DNA of 64,000 nucleotides from Metridium senile (taxonomy: Eukaryota > Cnidaria > Anthozoa > Actiniaria > Metridiidae): the NCBI GenBank assembly GCA_949775045.1, contig OX459103.1, positions 15,860,807-15,924,806 on the forward strand, written 5' to 3'. Made by a program: the position numbers and the translations under genes. The notes beneath the pieces are model-generated. The model was not told the origin of the DNA. It made no database searches and saw nothing but the letters and a program-made list of their open reading frames with translations. Position 1 is the stretch's first letter. Every line of letters starts with the position of its first letter. This document shows, piece by piece, positions 1-10,550 of this stretch.

Positions 1-9
1 GGCCCTTAC

Positions 10-128
10 CAACAGTCGTTGTGTACTGTAGCACAATACCACCCAAATCATCAAGGAATGGCTTTACTGCATTCCCATCCTCGTTTGTAACATACACGGT
101 GACTGTACACTTGATCAGTTGATCAGGT
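10..128 (-). CDS. LamG gene exon F, last in window
   Basis: A 119-bp exon with acceptor TATTTTTAG|ACCTGA and donor GTTG|GTAAGG at 9-8. It reads PDQLIKCTVTVYVTNEDG and onwards, a beta-strand-like extracellular sequence. It ends in phase 1, so at least one more exon lies to the left of the window. Confidence 0.6.
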
Positions 129-2549
129 CTAAAAATACAACAAGAAATTGTTTTTAATAATATATAACTGCAATATCTGAATGTAGCAGCTCAAGTCAAA
201 AACCCCATTAGGCTATTCATCATTTATCCTCATAGGGACCTACCTGCAATAAATATAAACTGCAGAATCGTTTGTCACACCGCTGATCAACCTTTTAGCC
301 TGAAGAATTACAAAACATTGTTATATAAATGAAAATAGAAGTATAGACTGCGTCGGTGTGTGATAAAATGAAATGTGTAACACCTTAAAATTGATACTTT
401 TAATATTAACTTGTTTGCCTTTTTTTACTCTGACGGAGCTCTACGGTTTAAAACGTCAGTAAAGCTGAGTATCATTTATTTGGTGTTACAAATTTTATCT
501 TATTACCTAACATTTTGTTATAGAGTTTATGTGGGTCAATGTTATTATTATTCGTAATAAACCTTTGCTGCGATGCTGTTTTTTGAAGACTCGTTGAGAA
601 ATCCTACTTCCATAATGAGAGTGTAGCCTATATCTCCTAGAAAGAAGTGAACGTGGTTAATGGATAAATGAATGAAAAAAAAGATGGGGGGTGGATGGAT
701 GAGCAGATAAATGGTTGAAAGAATAGTTGAATGAATTGATGAAAGAATGAATGAATAAATGAATGAATGAATAGATAAATGAATGAATGAATAGATAAAT
801 GAATGAACGAATGAATGAATGAATGAATGAATAAAAAAATAAATGAATGAACGAATGAATGAATGAACGAATGAGCGAATGAACGAATGAACGAACGAAC
901 GAACGAACGAACGAACGAACGAACTAATGTTGAATGGAATATCAGATTTATAATTTCAAGTTCTTACCTGTATAGAACTGATAAATCTTTTGAACTTCAT
1001 TGATATTCATTTCTCTACAAAACGATGCAACATCATCCATGGTAGCATTGGGAGTCGTTGACACATCGCCAAAATATGTTTGGTACCGGTGGGTTGTGTT
1101 ACATCCAAAACATGTATTATTATAGCCATCTTCAACAGCTTTGCCATTTCTAAACAAAACGCGTTTAAGAACAATACAATGAGATAAGATAGCAAAAACA
1201 GCAATTCAAATCATTTAATTTCCATTCAATTTGAGTGGTTTCGATTGAATTGAATTCGGTTCGATTCAACTCAATTCGTTTCCAACCAATTTGTTTGTAC
1301 CTGTATATGACCAAAGAGGGCCAGTTTTCCTTATCCATGCTGGCCACAAAATGTGACCAGATATTCCATGGGGCAGGAACAATAACAGAGAGCCTGAGAC
1401 CCTTAAGATTTACCGTCACAGCTATCTCGTCCAGGGTTGTGTTAGGCTGGGATACTTGCAGAAAATAATTGCCGCCTGGTGTATCCTCATCCACACCTAA
1501 TAAATATATCACCCGAGATAATCAGCATCTAGACCTTTTAACGGTTCTCGCCCAAAACCTCAGCCCCGATAGCGTTTAATATATTCTTTACAATTTGACT
1601 ACAGCTTGTGATTATTTAAGGAATGTACACATTATCAAATAATTAAAAACTTCAAAATTCCACGGGCTGTAGACAAATTCTAAAGAATATATTACACGCT
1701 ATCCAGCCTGGAGTTGTTTGATGATAAACGGTTAATGAGCAATTCTTGGGAATTACGTTGTTGGCGACAGTTGTGCTTATGTGAGTTATTTTTAATCATT
1801 TATCACTTGAATTATTAGCTGGAATATTATTGTTATAAGTCTTGTATTCAGTGGTACTGGAGGACCTGGAGGAGTAATAGTATTGAGTATGTTCGTCCAA
1901 ATATTTTGAACAATACATCTAAACGATACCGAAAGTTATAAATGGGTGCAGATAAAATCCTTTGTTACCCTAGTGCGTATTCTATGATCTCTTATGGTTT
2001 AGTTACTATTACATATACTACATGATAAAACGATATATAGCGCGCGCTCTCTCTCTCTCTCTTTCTCTCTGCATGTGAGCAGAGTAGTGTGATAAGATAT
2101 TTAATATAGGAATAGTGAGTTTGAGTGTGAGTATGAGTCTTAGGAATTATTATTGTACTAGTGTCTAGCTATAGAAAAAAAAGCATTATACATTTGATTT
2201 GTGTTGGTGTGTGGTTTCATATTGTTCACAGTAGATCTCACAATAGTCACTTACCATATGTAAAGAAGGTTTGATTTTCGCCTGTTTTGTTGTCATATTT
2301 CAACCAAAAACTAACGGTCAGTCCTTTAATGTCCTTATTGTAAATACACGAATGCCTGTCCTCAATTAGAGCTTTCCCTTTTTTTTCTCCACTAGATGTT
2401 ATCGCTCTTCCCCGGATTCCGTTGTCTATGAGGGTTCTATGTTCGAAAATAGTTTCACTTTGAAATACAAAGAGAGTTTCTGTTCTTTGGTTTCTATCAA
2501 ACATCTCATTAAAATCGGTATTTTCTTCTGGTGGTTTAAAAACAGACAT
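10..2549 (-). CDS. LamG-like jellyroll domain protein, partial, six joined exons
   Basis: Minus-strand exons 2549(or further upstream)-2255, 1496-1301, 1149-968, 636-563, 299-244 and 128-10 join with GT-AG introns, and every phase matches (1, 2, 1, 0, 2, then 1 at the last donor). The protein contains a concanavalin A/LamG-like jellyroll: a strand KGLTVSFWLKYD near the start, then WNIWSHFVASMD, then LVIYRNGKAVEDGY formed across a splice, then MDDVASFCREMNINEVQKIY. The last matches the usual closing strand 'iDdvriynraLs.eEv..lY' of LamG-3 domains. The following 85 or so residues (GYTLIMEVGFLNESS, then VTVYVTNEDGNAV) look like a second extracellular beta-rich domain that I cannot name. Several N-x-S/T sites suit a secreted or cell-surface protein. 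The 5' end is unresolved and the 3' end runs off the window. The domain call is by pattern recognition, not by search. Confidence 0.72.
244..299 (-). CDS. LamG gene exon E (56-bp exon)
   Basis: Acceptor TTCTTCAG|GCTAAA and donor TGCAG|GTAGGT. It reads AKRLISGVTNDSAVYIYC in phase 0 and leaves AG, which the first base of exon F turns into an Arg codon. The frame fails in the other two phases. Confidence 0.6.
563..636 (-). CDS. LamG gene exon D (74-bp exon)
   Basis: Acceptor TTCTTTCTAG|GAGATA and a weaker donor AAAG|GTTTAT. Only one reading has no stop. It needs two bases to complete the codon left by exon C and ends in phase 0, as exon E requires. It encodes DIGYTLIMEVGFLNESS and seven more residues. 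The phase match on both sides is the main evidence. Confidence 0.6.
662..924. repeat. (GAAT)n passing into (GAAC)n microsatellite
   Basis: An imperfect tetranucleotide array. The left half is mostly GAAT/AAAT and the right end becomes pure GAAC (about ten units at 885-924). It lies in the intron between exons C and D of the LamG gene. Confidence 0.9.
968..1149 (-). CDS. LamG gene exon C (closing jellyroll strand)
   Basis: A 182-bp exon with acceptor TTGTTTAG|AAATGG and donor ATACAG|GTAAGA. The split codon AG+A gives Arg, so the junction reads YRNGKAV, the expected ligand-side hairpin of the fold. It also holds CFGC and MDDVASFCREMNINEVQKIY. It ends in phase 1. Confidence 0.75.
1301..1496 (-). 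CDS. LamG gene exon B
   Basis: A 196-bp exon with acceptor TTTATTAG|GTGTGG and donor TATACAG|GTACAA. It starts in phase 1, completing a glycine codon with exon A, and ends in phase 2. It encodes the mid-jellyroll segment, including WNIWSHFVASMDKENW, the usual 'W.H.a.t.d' strand. Confidence 0.75.
2048..2070. repeat. CT dinucleotide run
   Basis: A short CT/CTTT run in the intron between LamG exons A and B. The rest of that intron (1497-2254) shows nothing recognisable. Confidence 0.85.
2255..2549 (-). CDS. LamG gene exon A (first jellyroll strands)
   Basis: The frame opens at an ATG at 2549 and ends at a strong donor, ATATG|GTAAGT, in phase 1. It holds FWLKYDNKTGENQTFFTYG, the typical early jellyroll strand pair. 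The frame stays open upstream of the ATG to a stop near 2652, inside GAT-type repeat DNA, and a possible acceptor (TTCTAAG) lies at 2553. The true exon start and the initiation codon are therefore uncertain. Confidence 0.65.
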
Positions 2550-2564
2550 TTTCTTAGAAGGATG

Positions 2565-3125
2565 ACGACAATGATGATGGTAACAAAGAGTAGGATAATG
2601 ATAATCATGATGATGATCATAATTAAAGTGATGATGATGATGAAAATGATACTAAAATTGTTGGTGGTGATGAAGATGATGAAGATGATGAAAGTGATGA
2701 CATGACTGATGTTGTCGACGATGGTGATGATGATGATATGTTGATGAAGATGATGAAAGTGATGATGACTAATGTTGTCGACGATGGTGATGATGATGAT
2801 ATGTTGATGAAGATGATGAAAGTGAAGATTACTGATGTTGACGACGATGGTGATGATGATAATATGATGACGAAGATGATGAAAGTGATGATAACGATGT
2901 TGACGACGATTGTGATGACGATGATATGATGATGACGATGATGAAAGTGATGATAACGATGTTGACGACGATGGTGATGACGATGATATGATGATGAAGG
3001 TGATGATAACGATGTTAACGACGATGGTAATGATGATATGATGATGAAGATGAAAGTGATGATAACGATGTTGACGACGATGGTGATGATGATGATATGA
3101 TGATGAAAGTGATGAAAGTGATCGT
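2565..3125. repeat. GAT-rich minisatellite with units of about 60 bp
   Basis: Repeated blocks of GATGTTGACGACGATGGTG followed by (GAT)n, GATATGATGATGAAG and AAAGTGATGA. The block length is about 60 bp with indels of three bases. It is open for long stretches on both strands and reads as His/Ser/Ile runs on the minus strand, but this is composition, not a gene. Similar short stretches recur at 3535-3575 and 3795-3945. Confidence 0.85.
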
Positions 3126-3958
3126 ATCAAACTTTGGCCTATTGTTCGGTGTCAACTTCGAGGTTAAAATTGTTTTATATGGCCCAATGCTTCGCCTTTA
3201 TTCTAGTACACTAGTGCGATTTTGCATACATTATCATTCTAAAGCCGATTCTTACGCGAACACGTTCGTTAGTTGTCCGGCAGGCCATCGGCCATTCTTA
3301 TGATTTTTTTTTTTGACCTACTGTGGCTGACCCCCAAAGTCCAAAATGTACTCGCTAATTATTTTGTGGGGGGAGGGTGAGTGTTTGTTAGAAAGTATGT
3401 GGCTTCGAACATACTTTAACCAAAATATCAACTTCAGTGTACTATTAGACTGAAAAATCGATTTTTAAGACTGACAAATCGACCTGTTTCTCGCTTATAA
3501 TACTGTTGTTTATAAAAGGAATAAATCGACTTGTGATGACTGATGTTGTCGACGACGACGACGATGATGATGATTGTGTTTTTTTCTTCAAACGTCGATC
3601 CGTTCTAGGCGAATAATGAACTGAGACACGCATTTTGAACATCTAGCAACAGAATTTTACTGAGAAAACGTATAAGTTTGCTTACAATATTTTGACCTGT
3701 TGCCAGGTCCAAATAGTGCGTAGTCTAGCAGAGCGCCCGTGGCACATGCCTGATCACGTGACAAAACAATGATTTATCATATATATGAAATCTACAATGA
3801 TGATAAATAATATATGACGATGAAGATGATGAAAGTGATGATAACTGATGGTGATGATGACGATGCCGTGATGATGATATCAATTTCATAATGAAGATGT
3901 TGATGATGATGATGATATAAAGATGGTAATGATGATGATGGTGATATAATCCCCCTAC

Positions 3959-4051
3959 CTTTCAAGCATTTTTTCATCATGCGGTCAAAACAACATGTAC
4001 CATCTGAGTTGCAGACGGATGGGAAAGGCCTGTGGCCGCAACATCCCTCAA
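3959..4051 (-). CDS. candidate cysteine-rich exon upstream of the LamG exons
   Basis: A minus-strand frame between an acceptor-like TTTATTGAAG and the donor TTGAAAG|GTAGGG. It carries six cysteines in about 30 residues: CCGHRPFPSVC, then SDGTCCFDRMMKKC. The spacing recalls small secreted disulphide modules such as granulin or EB-type repeats, but I cannot assign a family. It could be a 5' exon of the LamG gene. It ends in phase 1, whereas the visible start of exon A suits phase 0, so another exon would be needed between them. Confidence 0.35.
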
Positions 4052-4325
4052 CTTCAATAAAAGAATACCAAAAGCAATCACATTAGAACAGGATAAAAAT
4101 AGATACTTATCGGGGTGGAATTTGATTAGTCGAGAGCCGTGTAATATCAGACCCATCGAATCAGACCCATTGATAACGTTATGGCAAATCACGGGACAGT
4201 TTTGTTAGAGGTAGTAAAACTGCATCTAGACAGCACATGGGCAAATTGTAATGCGCATGCGTTTGTTTTGATGCTAAAATTCCTTTTCACGTCGAATGAA
4301 AGAATTTTCACCTAGGGCTAGAATG

Positions 4326-4983
4326 GGTCTAAAATGTTTCTTCTAGGTAAAACATTTTAGTATTTCAATGGAATTTCTTGAAACTTGGTAACGTTGAAGC
4401 CTTTGCCAAAAATCAAAACTCTATCGTTTTACTTTTTTGAATTTCGACATTTTTGGCGAGAAAATGACGTCATCATTTTCAAGAAAAAATCCAAATATTG
4501 CTTAATGTAAAAAATATGGTAACGCATTTGAAAGAGCTGCGTGAGAGAATTTCAAATATGGAAGAATAATTCCATTCCGATAATGGAACCGAAAGATATG
4601 ATTTTTTGAATATTCATGAATCCGCCATTTTGTTTCTAAAAATAGTAACAAAATTTTGAGGTTTTGCAAAGGCTTCGACGTTAGGGGTGGACCATTTGCC
4701 TTTTGAGGGGGGGAGGGGGGTGGATGATTTTGAAAAAAAAATTCCTGCACGGCCCGAAGGGCCAAAAAAAGATTTCCTGCAAGCCAAAATCGCCACTCAA
4801 ATCTTTGCATTTTTATCAAATAAAGTTCGTGCTCATGCAAGCGGGCAAAAAAAAAATTCCTGCACGGACCAAATCATCCACCCCCCCCCCCCCCTCAAAA
4901 GTCAAATGGTCCACCCCTTACCAAGTTTCAAGAAATTCCATTGAAATACTAAAACGTTTTACCTAGAAGAAACATTTTAGACC
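4326..4983. mobile_element. foldback (MITE-like) element with nested inverted repeats
   Basis: The left arm GGTCTAAAATGTTTCTTC at 4326 and onwards is repeated inverted up to 4983 over about 70 bp with few changes. Inside, a second inverted pair (about 4683-4725 and 4877-4918) carries GGGGTGGACCATTTG and a G or C run. A third short match pairs GAAGCCTTTGCC with GGCAAAGGCTTC. There is no ORF of its own and no clear target duplication. Confidence 0.75.
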
Positions 4984-6058
4984 GACGTGTTTCAGCTGAC
5001 ATGGAACATTTAGATTGCAATCTCATCTTGCACAACTATGTTCAAGGACCGAATTACTGAGATATCAAATGTTGACCGTCTACTAGTGCGCTGTCGTTAT
5101 TTATTTCAATCGAACAAACTCCGGATGGAAAAATACCACACGTCAAAGTCTGACAAGTGGATAAAAGGACCAGAACTTCGGATTTTCGAATACAAGTTTG
5201 GGTGTTAATTTAATCTATTAGGTAAACACAACAGTATAAGTCATTACCAACACGATACTGTTTGTATTTAATCATATTGGGAGATATTAGACGCCCTCGA
5301 TCGTCAATAAAACCGCCTTGGTTACCTCGAGGCATGCACTTTTGCGTGCGAAATCCTTAGAATTCATCTTAGAATTTTTAAATCTTAAACATCGTGCCCC
5401 AGCGAATTTACTTCTGAAATAGCTTTTTACATGTTTATTGTTTGCAAAACTAAGCTTTTTAGGTAGTAACTTTTGGTCCCGCAATGTAATCCAAAGCGAT
5501 TTTGTGTACGTGATTTTATGCATATTTTCGCTCAAAACCACATGCAAATTTTAGCGAACTATTTTTTTATTCTTGAATAAAGAATTAAAGTTGGCTTTAT
5601 AGGAAAAAACCTTAATGGCTCCCATAAAATCGAAATATATAATTACATTGTTATGAGAAGAAATGCAATATATTTTCAACTTAAGTAAAACATTTTAAAA
5701 TACTAGTAAATTTATGTTTTAGGATATTAATATCAAAGTCGGAGACTAGGAGTCTGGCCATGATTGTCATAAATGTCACACTACCATTTAGGTAGGCAGA
5801 ATGGTTTAATTAATCGTTCTATCTCCATGTGGAACTCATGTTTCAATTCTAACTTGTAGTTATGTTTATTCAGAAGATTCATGATCGATCTTCTGGTCAA
5901 AAGAAACTTTCTTATTGATTAATTATAGTTTAGGACAATGTAAGGATTGGGTGCCCACAATTACATGTCTGACTTCTCCCACAACGATAATTTAGCATAC
6001 CCCTAGAAGTTAAACATAGTTTTAGAGACAATTTCACATTAGCTCCTGCCCCTTATTA
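4984..6058. other. no gene recognised
   Basis: AT-rich sequence with short chance ORFs on both strands. I see no splice-flanked exon, repeat or motif that I can support. Confidence 0.5.
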
Positions 6059-6265
6059 CAGCAGTTCTCAGTCACACGTTCGGGTTGCGAAACATGTCTG
6101 AATCTGTCGAAAATCCTCTTCGTCGGATTCAGACATGTTTCGTAACCTGACTGAAGTGACAAACACCGTGCGTCTTGAAAACACAGTTTGATTGACGTCC
6201 ACCAACTTCACGTTTTATAGCGGTGCTTTTTATGCGTGCGGTGCACGTGTGACTGAGAACTGCTG
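6059..6265. mobile_element. 207-bp MITE with TA target duplication
   Basis: Terminal inverted repeats CAGCAGTTCTCAGTCACACG and its complement, flanked by TA on both sides. An inner palindrome around 6088-6155 pairs GAAACATGTCTGAATC with GATTCAGACATGTTTC. The small size, lack of an ORF and TA duplication suit a non-autonomous element moved by a Tc1/mariner-like or other TA-targeting transposase. Confidence 0.85.
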
Positions 6266-7399
6266 TAAAGTCATGTAACTGCAGTTGGCCAATCAGAATA
6301 TTAGTTCAAGTTGTCAGAGCGAAAGGCTCATATTACCTTGTATTCAATATAAATATAACTAAGCCTTAGCATGTAAAACTGTAGGAGCTAGTAGCACCGT
6401 CTACTAGAAAATGTAGGACTAGTAGCACCGACTACTAAATAAGTGAGTCCAAAAGAGCAACAATAAAGATCCGATACCAGCCTACCTAGCAGCTAGTCAT
6501 CCCTCGTAACCTGGGTATCAAGTCATATACACCGCGTTAACAATATCCTAGATAAATCGTTTAGATTATAAAATACAGGTTGTTGAAGTTCGTCAAATTT
6601 ATCACAGTGGAACAGGGCCTGAACCATGTTGTAAACACTGCTTGAAATCTTATCCAGGGACAACGAGTTTCTACTAAAATAGCTCAGTTTTGCAAAAAGT
6701 AAACATGGAAATGTCCATTTCTTTAAACATTTTTTTGGGTCACGATGTTTAAGATATAAAAATTCTATGATGAATTGCGTGAAGTTCGCACTCAATATTG
6801 CTGATATTGGGGTGGGCATCACATCCATCCCATTTTCATAGGTTTTGAAGGCCATAGCATTTACCATTAGGCTATGACAGATTCTAATTGATATTCTTAT
6901 GTTTAAAAAGGGTTTTATTCTAAGTCGTTTTTTATCCTGCTCGTCTATATGTTCAATATGGCGGGTGGCCTATTGTTCTTAAAGTGCTTATCACCTCTAG
7001 GATTTTATGTTATTAATTAAAAGCTAAGAACATGTAAGAGATATTCTAAAAGGTTTGAATCTAAAATTTTGATTTTATCTGGGTTATTTTGCCACCCGAA
7101 GATGGCGAAAAGGCATCATTTGGGCTTCCTGTGGAATTATTTCCGAGCCGCCAGGTAGACTGCACCGAGTATTTTGTGACGACATCTCCGTGACTCGTCA
7201 GCCAAGACATTGGGGTAGAACAGTGTAGAAGTATGGACTGTGAACACAAAACTCTGATTTACTAGTTATATTTCTATGTATTTTGAATTTCAGTGTAGAA
7301 GTCCAACAAGACAGCCATAGACGTGATATTTTCTAACAAAGCATTCAAACTTCGAAGATATCGGACACAAAATAAGCCCGGAGAATCCAATGGTCAATG

Positions 7400-7517
7400 T
7401 TGTACTTTGCGTGTTGACGCTACCAAAGGCTCCCCACCATCCCAGTTCTTTATGGGTGGGCTTCCTGTGGTGGAACGGCTAAAAGCCGTTGGTAAATTCG
7501 TTCAAAGTTGGTCATAT
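7400..7517. repeat. dispersed repeat, left piece (interrupted copy)
   Basis: CCAAAGGCTCCCCACCATCC to the 7-bp site matches 32680-32770 in reverse. The same repeat resumes at 9006 after the nested element. The frame around KAVGKFVQSWSY is open in both copies, so the family may have been coding. Confidence 0.75.
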
Positions 7518-7696
7518 CAGGAGCCCATTACCCGGAGCCTTCATCTTACCTATCTCCTCTTGGAGTGAACGTTTTAACAGACCTGTCTATATTTAGAACA
7601 GACTTCCCGCCAAGTAATTTCGCCTTAGCCAATCATATTGCGATATCTCTGCTTACGTCATATATCCATAAATTAACTTTGACATAAACAAAACAG

Positions 7697-7864
7697 ATGG
7701 CGGACAGAAGCGAGGAAGGCAAGAGCGAGTCGGAGAGTGGAAACCCCTCTGAAAGTTCAGAAGAATTGTACCATACAGAGTCAGAAAGCGAAGACAGTGA
7801 TTTAGATAACGAGGAAGAAGAAATTGTTTGCGCTAAGGCAGTTTCTAAAGAAATTATCGAATGA
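7697..7864 (+). CDS. small acidic ORF inside the nested transposon
   Basis: ATG in good context (CAGATGGCG). The 55 residues start MADRSEEGKSESESG and are very rich in Glu and Ser up to a stop at 7862-7864, just where the 28-bp repeats begin. It looks like the first exon of a lost transposase gene or a chance remnant of one. It has no recognisable domain, and there is no further coding sequence in the element. Confidence 0.3.
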   Translation: MADRSEEGKSESESGNPSESSEELYHTESESEDSDLDNEEEEIVCAKAVSKEIIE

Positions 7865-8015
7865 ATATTGCTCAAAATATCGAATAAATATTGCTCGAAT
7901 TGTCGAATGAATATTGCTCGAATTATCGAATAAACTTTGCTCGAATTATCGAATGAATGTTGCTCGAATAATCGAGTGAATATTGCTTGAATCATCGAAA
8001 GAATTTTGATTGAAA
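7858..8015. repeat. 28-bp tandem repeat, about 5-6 copies
   Basis: Imperfect units of the form ATTGCTCGAATTATCGAATG. It lies inside the 1,481-bp element, directly after the acidic ORF. Subterminal repeats of this sort can be transposase binding sites, but there is no proof here. Confidence 0.75.
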
Positions 8016-9005
8016 GATCGAATGAATAAACCGCAAATTGTCTCATAAATATGGAGAGAAATCGAATGCAAATCATGGTGATTTTATCGAATTTTGCTAC
8101 ATTTTTATCAAACAAATTGAGGAAAATCAAATATATCTATCAAGTTTTATTGTCAATATGTGGAATTATCAAACACATACACACAAAATTGAGACATAAT
8201 TAATGCAAAAGGAGGAACGTCCTTGTCTTTTATACACGAGGGAAACGGGGACGAAGCATCACTATAAACTGCTAAAACTTCGCTTCGATAAACCTCCTTC
8301 GTTGCGAGGTTGTGCAGCTTAGCTTTTCCAACATCTCTTGTATACTCGAAACCTCGATAGCCTTACTTTCCACCTATGTGTTCTTCTCTTCTATCGATCT
8401 TTTTGCCTCATTTTGTCTCTGGCAACGTTTCTGTCGTAAAGCTACAACAGCCTAGCGTTGATCGTTGACCGTTGAATTTTCATCACTCGGCCGCTCGAAA
8501 AGCAAAGCGATTTCTCAGGGAAACAGTCCTGATCCTCAGCGCTCTGATCCACAGCAATACACTTCATTTACTTCATTATTTCAAACGGTATATATATTCC
8601 TCTTCATTATCATCGCATTTGAATTCTTGTTCGATCCCTCAAGTTATATTCCGTAACTTCACAGTTGCTCAGTTCAGTGACCTCGCTAGCTATGTAAATC
8701 GGCTTTCCTGTTGTAGGACTGCAATGTTTCACGGGAAATAAGGCTTAATAATGATTGGATAGGAACAAGAAGGACACTGGAAAGGGAGATTGAGAGAGAT
8801 GTGCGAGTAAAATTGAGTTACAACGATCGCGTCTTCAGCCGCCTTCAGCCGCGTAACCGCCATATTGGATTTTAATTGCGGACCTCATCGAGAGCACTAA
8901 TTTTTTCGCGGGAAATATGAATCTAAAATAGACCGGTCTGTAAAAACGTTCACTCAAGATAGGGGTGGTAGTTGAAGGCTCCGGGTAATGGGCTCCTGGT
9001 CATAT

Positions 9006-9275
9006 TTAACTTCGATATTTTTTTTCTTTTAGATTTTACTTTACTGTTCCAAAATAATTTGTGGTTTATTTTGCCCTGCGATGCATTTTAAAGCGATTTA
9101 AAGCGATTTATTCGGCAGCGAACACACGCTCCTCAATGAAGGAAAAAAACACAAGGCAGGCAACTCTGGCGGCTACGGCCACCAATCACGCTCATATTAT
9201 CTTCAAAATCTACCCGAAAAATTAATCTTATTCTGCCCAAACTCTGGCACACACATTAACGATAATCACACAGAC
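9006..9275. repeat. dispersed repeat, right piece (interrupted copy)
   Basis: This continues the repeat after the nested insertion and matches 32385-32663 in reverse, with landmarks AAAGCGATTTATTCGGCAGC and GTGATTATCGTTAATGTGTG on the other strand. A TTTTTTTTCTTTTAG tract resembles a splice acceptor. Together with 7400-7517 it is one repeat copy. Confidence 0.75.
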
Positions 9276-9917
9276 CTCAGCCAGAGTTTGAAATACAAAG
9301 CTCAAATAAAAAGCATCAAAAACCAGCTTCTAACATCGAAATTATGCTTTCGTACTGGGATCTGTCAAGTCTTGTGTCCCTTTGGAATCCCAAGAATGCA
9401 AAACGTCAATGAATACGCTACCCAACCCTACCCCCGCCAGCTAAATTTGTCACAAAATCAGTTCCGCCGGTCGATCGAACTAACTTTCAATGTTACGTAA
9501 GTTTAGCAACATCGATCTAACTTCGTGAATCATCGCTGGTTTTAATATTTCTAAAAGTCCTAAAACTGATGGCTAGTTTTCACAAAGACAACTTTGTTTT
9601 TTCGGTGTCAGTTCAAAGCGAAGAGGAATCTGAATTCACAGATCCATAACACAAAAAGCCCGGCGGAGAAAGCAATAATGATCGATATTTCGTGCGCTTC
9701 GCGTAGTGAAACTACTGCAAAACACCTTCCTTTTAGCCGCTTCTCTTAAAAAAAAATCATCAAACTAACTTTAGATTTATATATTTGACCATGTTATGGA
9801 GCATATATTGTATGGTACATTGATTGCCAGATCTTATTATCTTATTAGACCTATTCATTTAGTATGGCTTATCCTTAATTTATCAATTGACTTTGTCGTA
9901 GCATAGGTGCCTCCTTA
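9276..9917. other. upstream flank of the 203-residue ORF
   Basis: No convincing exon. A short open stretch at 9288-9500 opens only with TTG and shows no domain. The pyrimidine-rich TTATTGTTTTCAG just after this interval is the one useful signal. Confidence 0.4.
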
Positions 9918-9938
9918 TTGTTTTCAGTTTTTATCACC

Positions 9939-10550
9939 ATGACATTAAAAGCAATGCAGAATTTAGAGGAAGAGATGACTAACATCCTTGCGGACCAAAA
10001 TGTTCCTAAAGATGTAAAAATTAAAGAATATACGACACTCTATAATAGATTCCTTAATTTACAACAGCAGCTTCACAAAAGCAATTTACCGCAAATTTCA
10101 ATGCTAGAAATGGTGCAAACACCCTCGCCAGCCCCGTTAGCTAGTCCCAGTCCTCCGGCTGTTTTAACAACACCAGAAAACGTTCCTTCACTAATAAGTC
10201 TCATTAGCGATAGCGGTATTGCATCAGCATCAAAAACACCTTCTTTCCTAGAGCGGCTAGCCTCTAAAGTTTGGACACCTTCTACAGATACTCATAAAAC
10301 ATCGGCTCCTTCTACTCCATCAAAAATTTTAAGTAGTTCATCGTCTCCAAATTTCTTCAGCACCCCTAAAACACAATCTTTCCCATCACTACCAGACATT
10401 TTACCCACTCCCAAAACAAGTAAAGAAAAACCTAACAGGTGGATTAGATATCAAGATTCTGATGAAAATAGAGGTGTTGTGAAGCCCCCACGGCGTTCAG
10501 AAAGATTGAGAGCGATTGCAAACTTCTTGCCTGGATGGCAGAACTTTTGA
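9939..10550 (+). CDS. 203-residue Ser/Pro-rich protein of unknown function
   Basis: The start is taken at the ATG at 9939 (CACCATGACA). The ATG at 9918 lies in a pyrimidine tract that ends TTGTTTTCAG, a likely acceptor, so 9939 is the better start. Residues 1-46 form a probable helical or coiled segment (EEEMTNILADQNVP, then YTTLYNRFLNLQQQL). Residues 60-165 are a Ser/Thr/Pro linker with many S/T-P pairs. The C-terminus has a basic patch, PPRRSERLRAIANFLPGW. AATAAA follows at 10605, 55 bases after the stop. The length of open frame, the Kozak-like start and the poly(A) signal suggest a real or recently active gene, possibly belonging to a mobile element given the flanking inverted repeats. 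I do not recognise the family. Confidence 0.6.
   Translation: MTLKAMQNLEEEMTNILADQNVPKDVKIKEYTTLYNRFLNLQQQLHKSNLPQISMLEMVQTPSPAPLASPSPPAVLTTPENVPSLISLISDSGIASASKTPSFLERLASKVWTPSTDTHKTSAPSTPSKILSSSSSPNFFSTPKTQSFPSLPDILPTPKTSKEKPNRWIRYQDSDENRGVVKPPRRSERLRAIANFLPGWQNF

Larger units (their letters stand above)
7518..8998. mobile_element. nested 1,481-bp DNA transposon with 7-bp target duplication
   Basis: Terminal inverted repeats CAGGAGCCCATTACCCGGAG and onwards, about 26 bp perfect at the tip and similar over about 75 bp. It is flanked by GTCATAT at 7511-7517 and 8999-9005. The uninterrupted site, with one GTCATAT, is present in another copy of the host repeat at 32664-32690 in reverse orientation, which proves insertion. 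The interior holds a small acidic ORF (7697-7864) and about six imperfect 28-bp repeats. The superfamily is not certain: a 7-bp duplication is unusual and would suit a P-like or related group. Confidence 0.88.

Noticed and set aside
2426..3130. 234-codon minus-strand ORF rich in His, Ser and Ile
   Set aside because: It is the GAT/ATC repeat read in frame. The repeat is open in several frames on both strands, and its 3' end overlaps a much better exon frame of the LamG gene.
5287..5547. 86-codon minus-strand ORF
   Set aside because: No recognisable domain, no splice signals, no second copy; length is within chance for this window.
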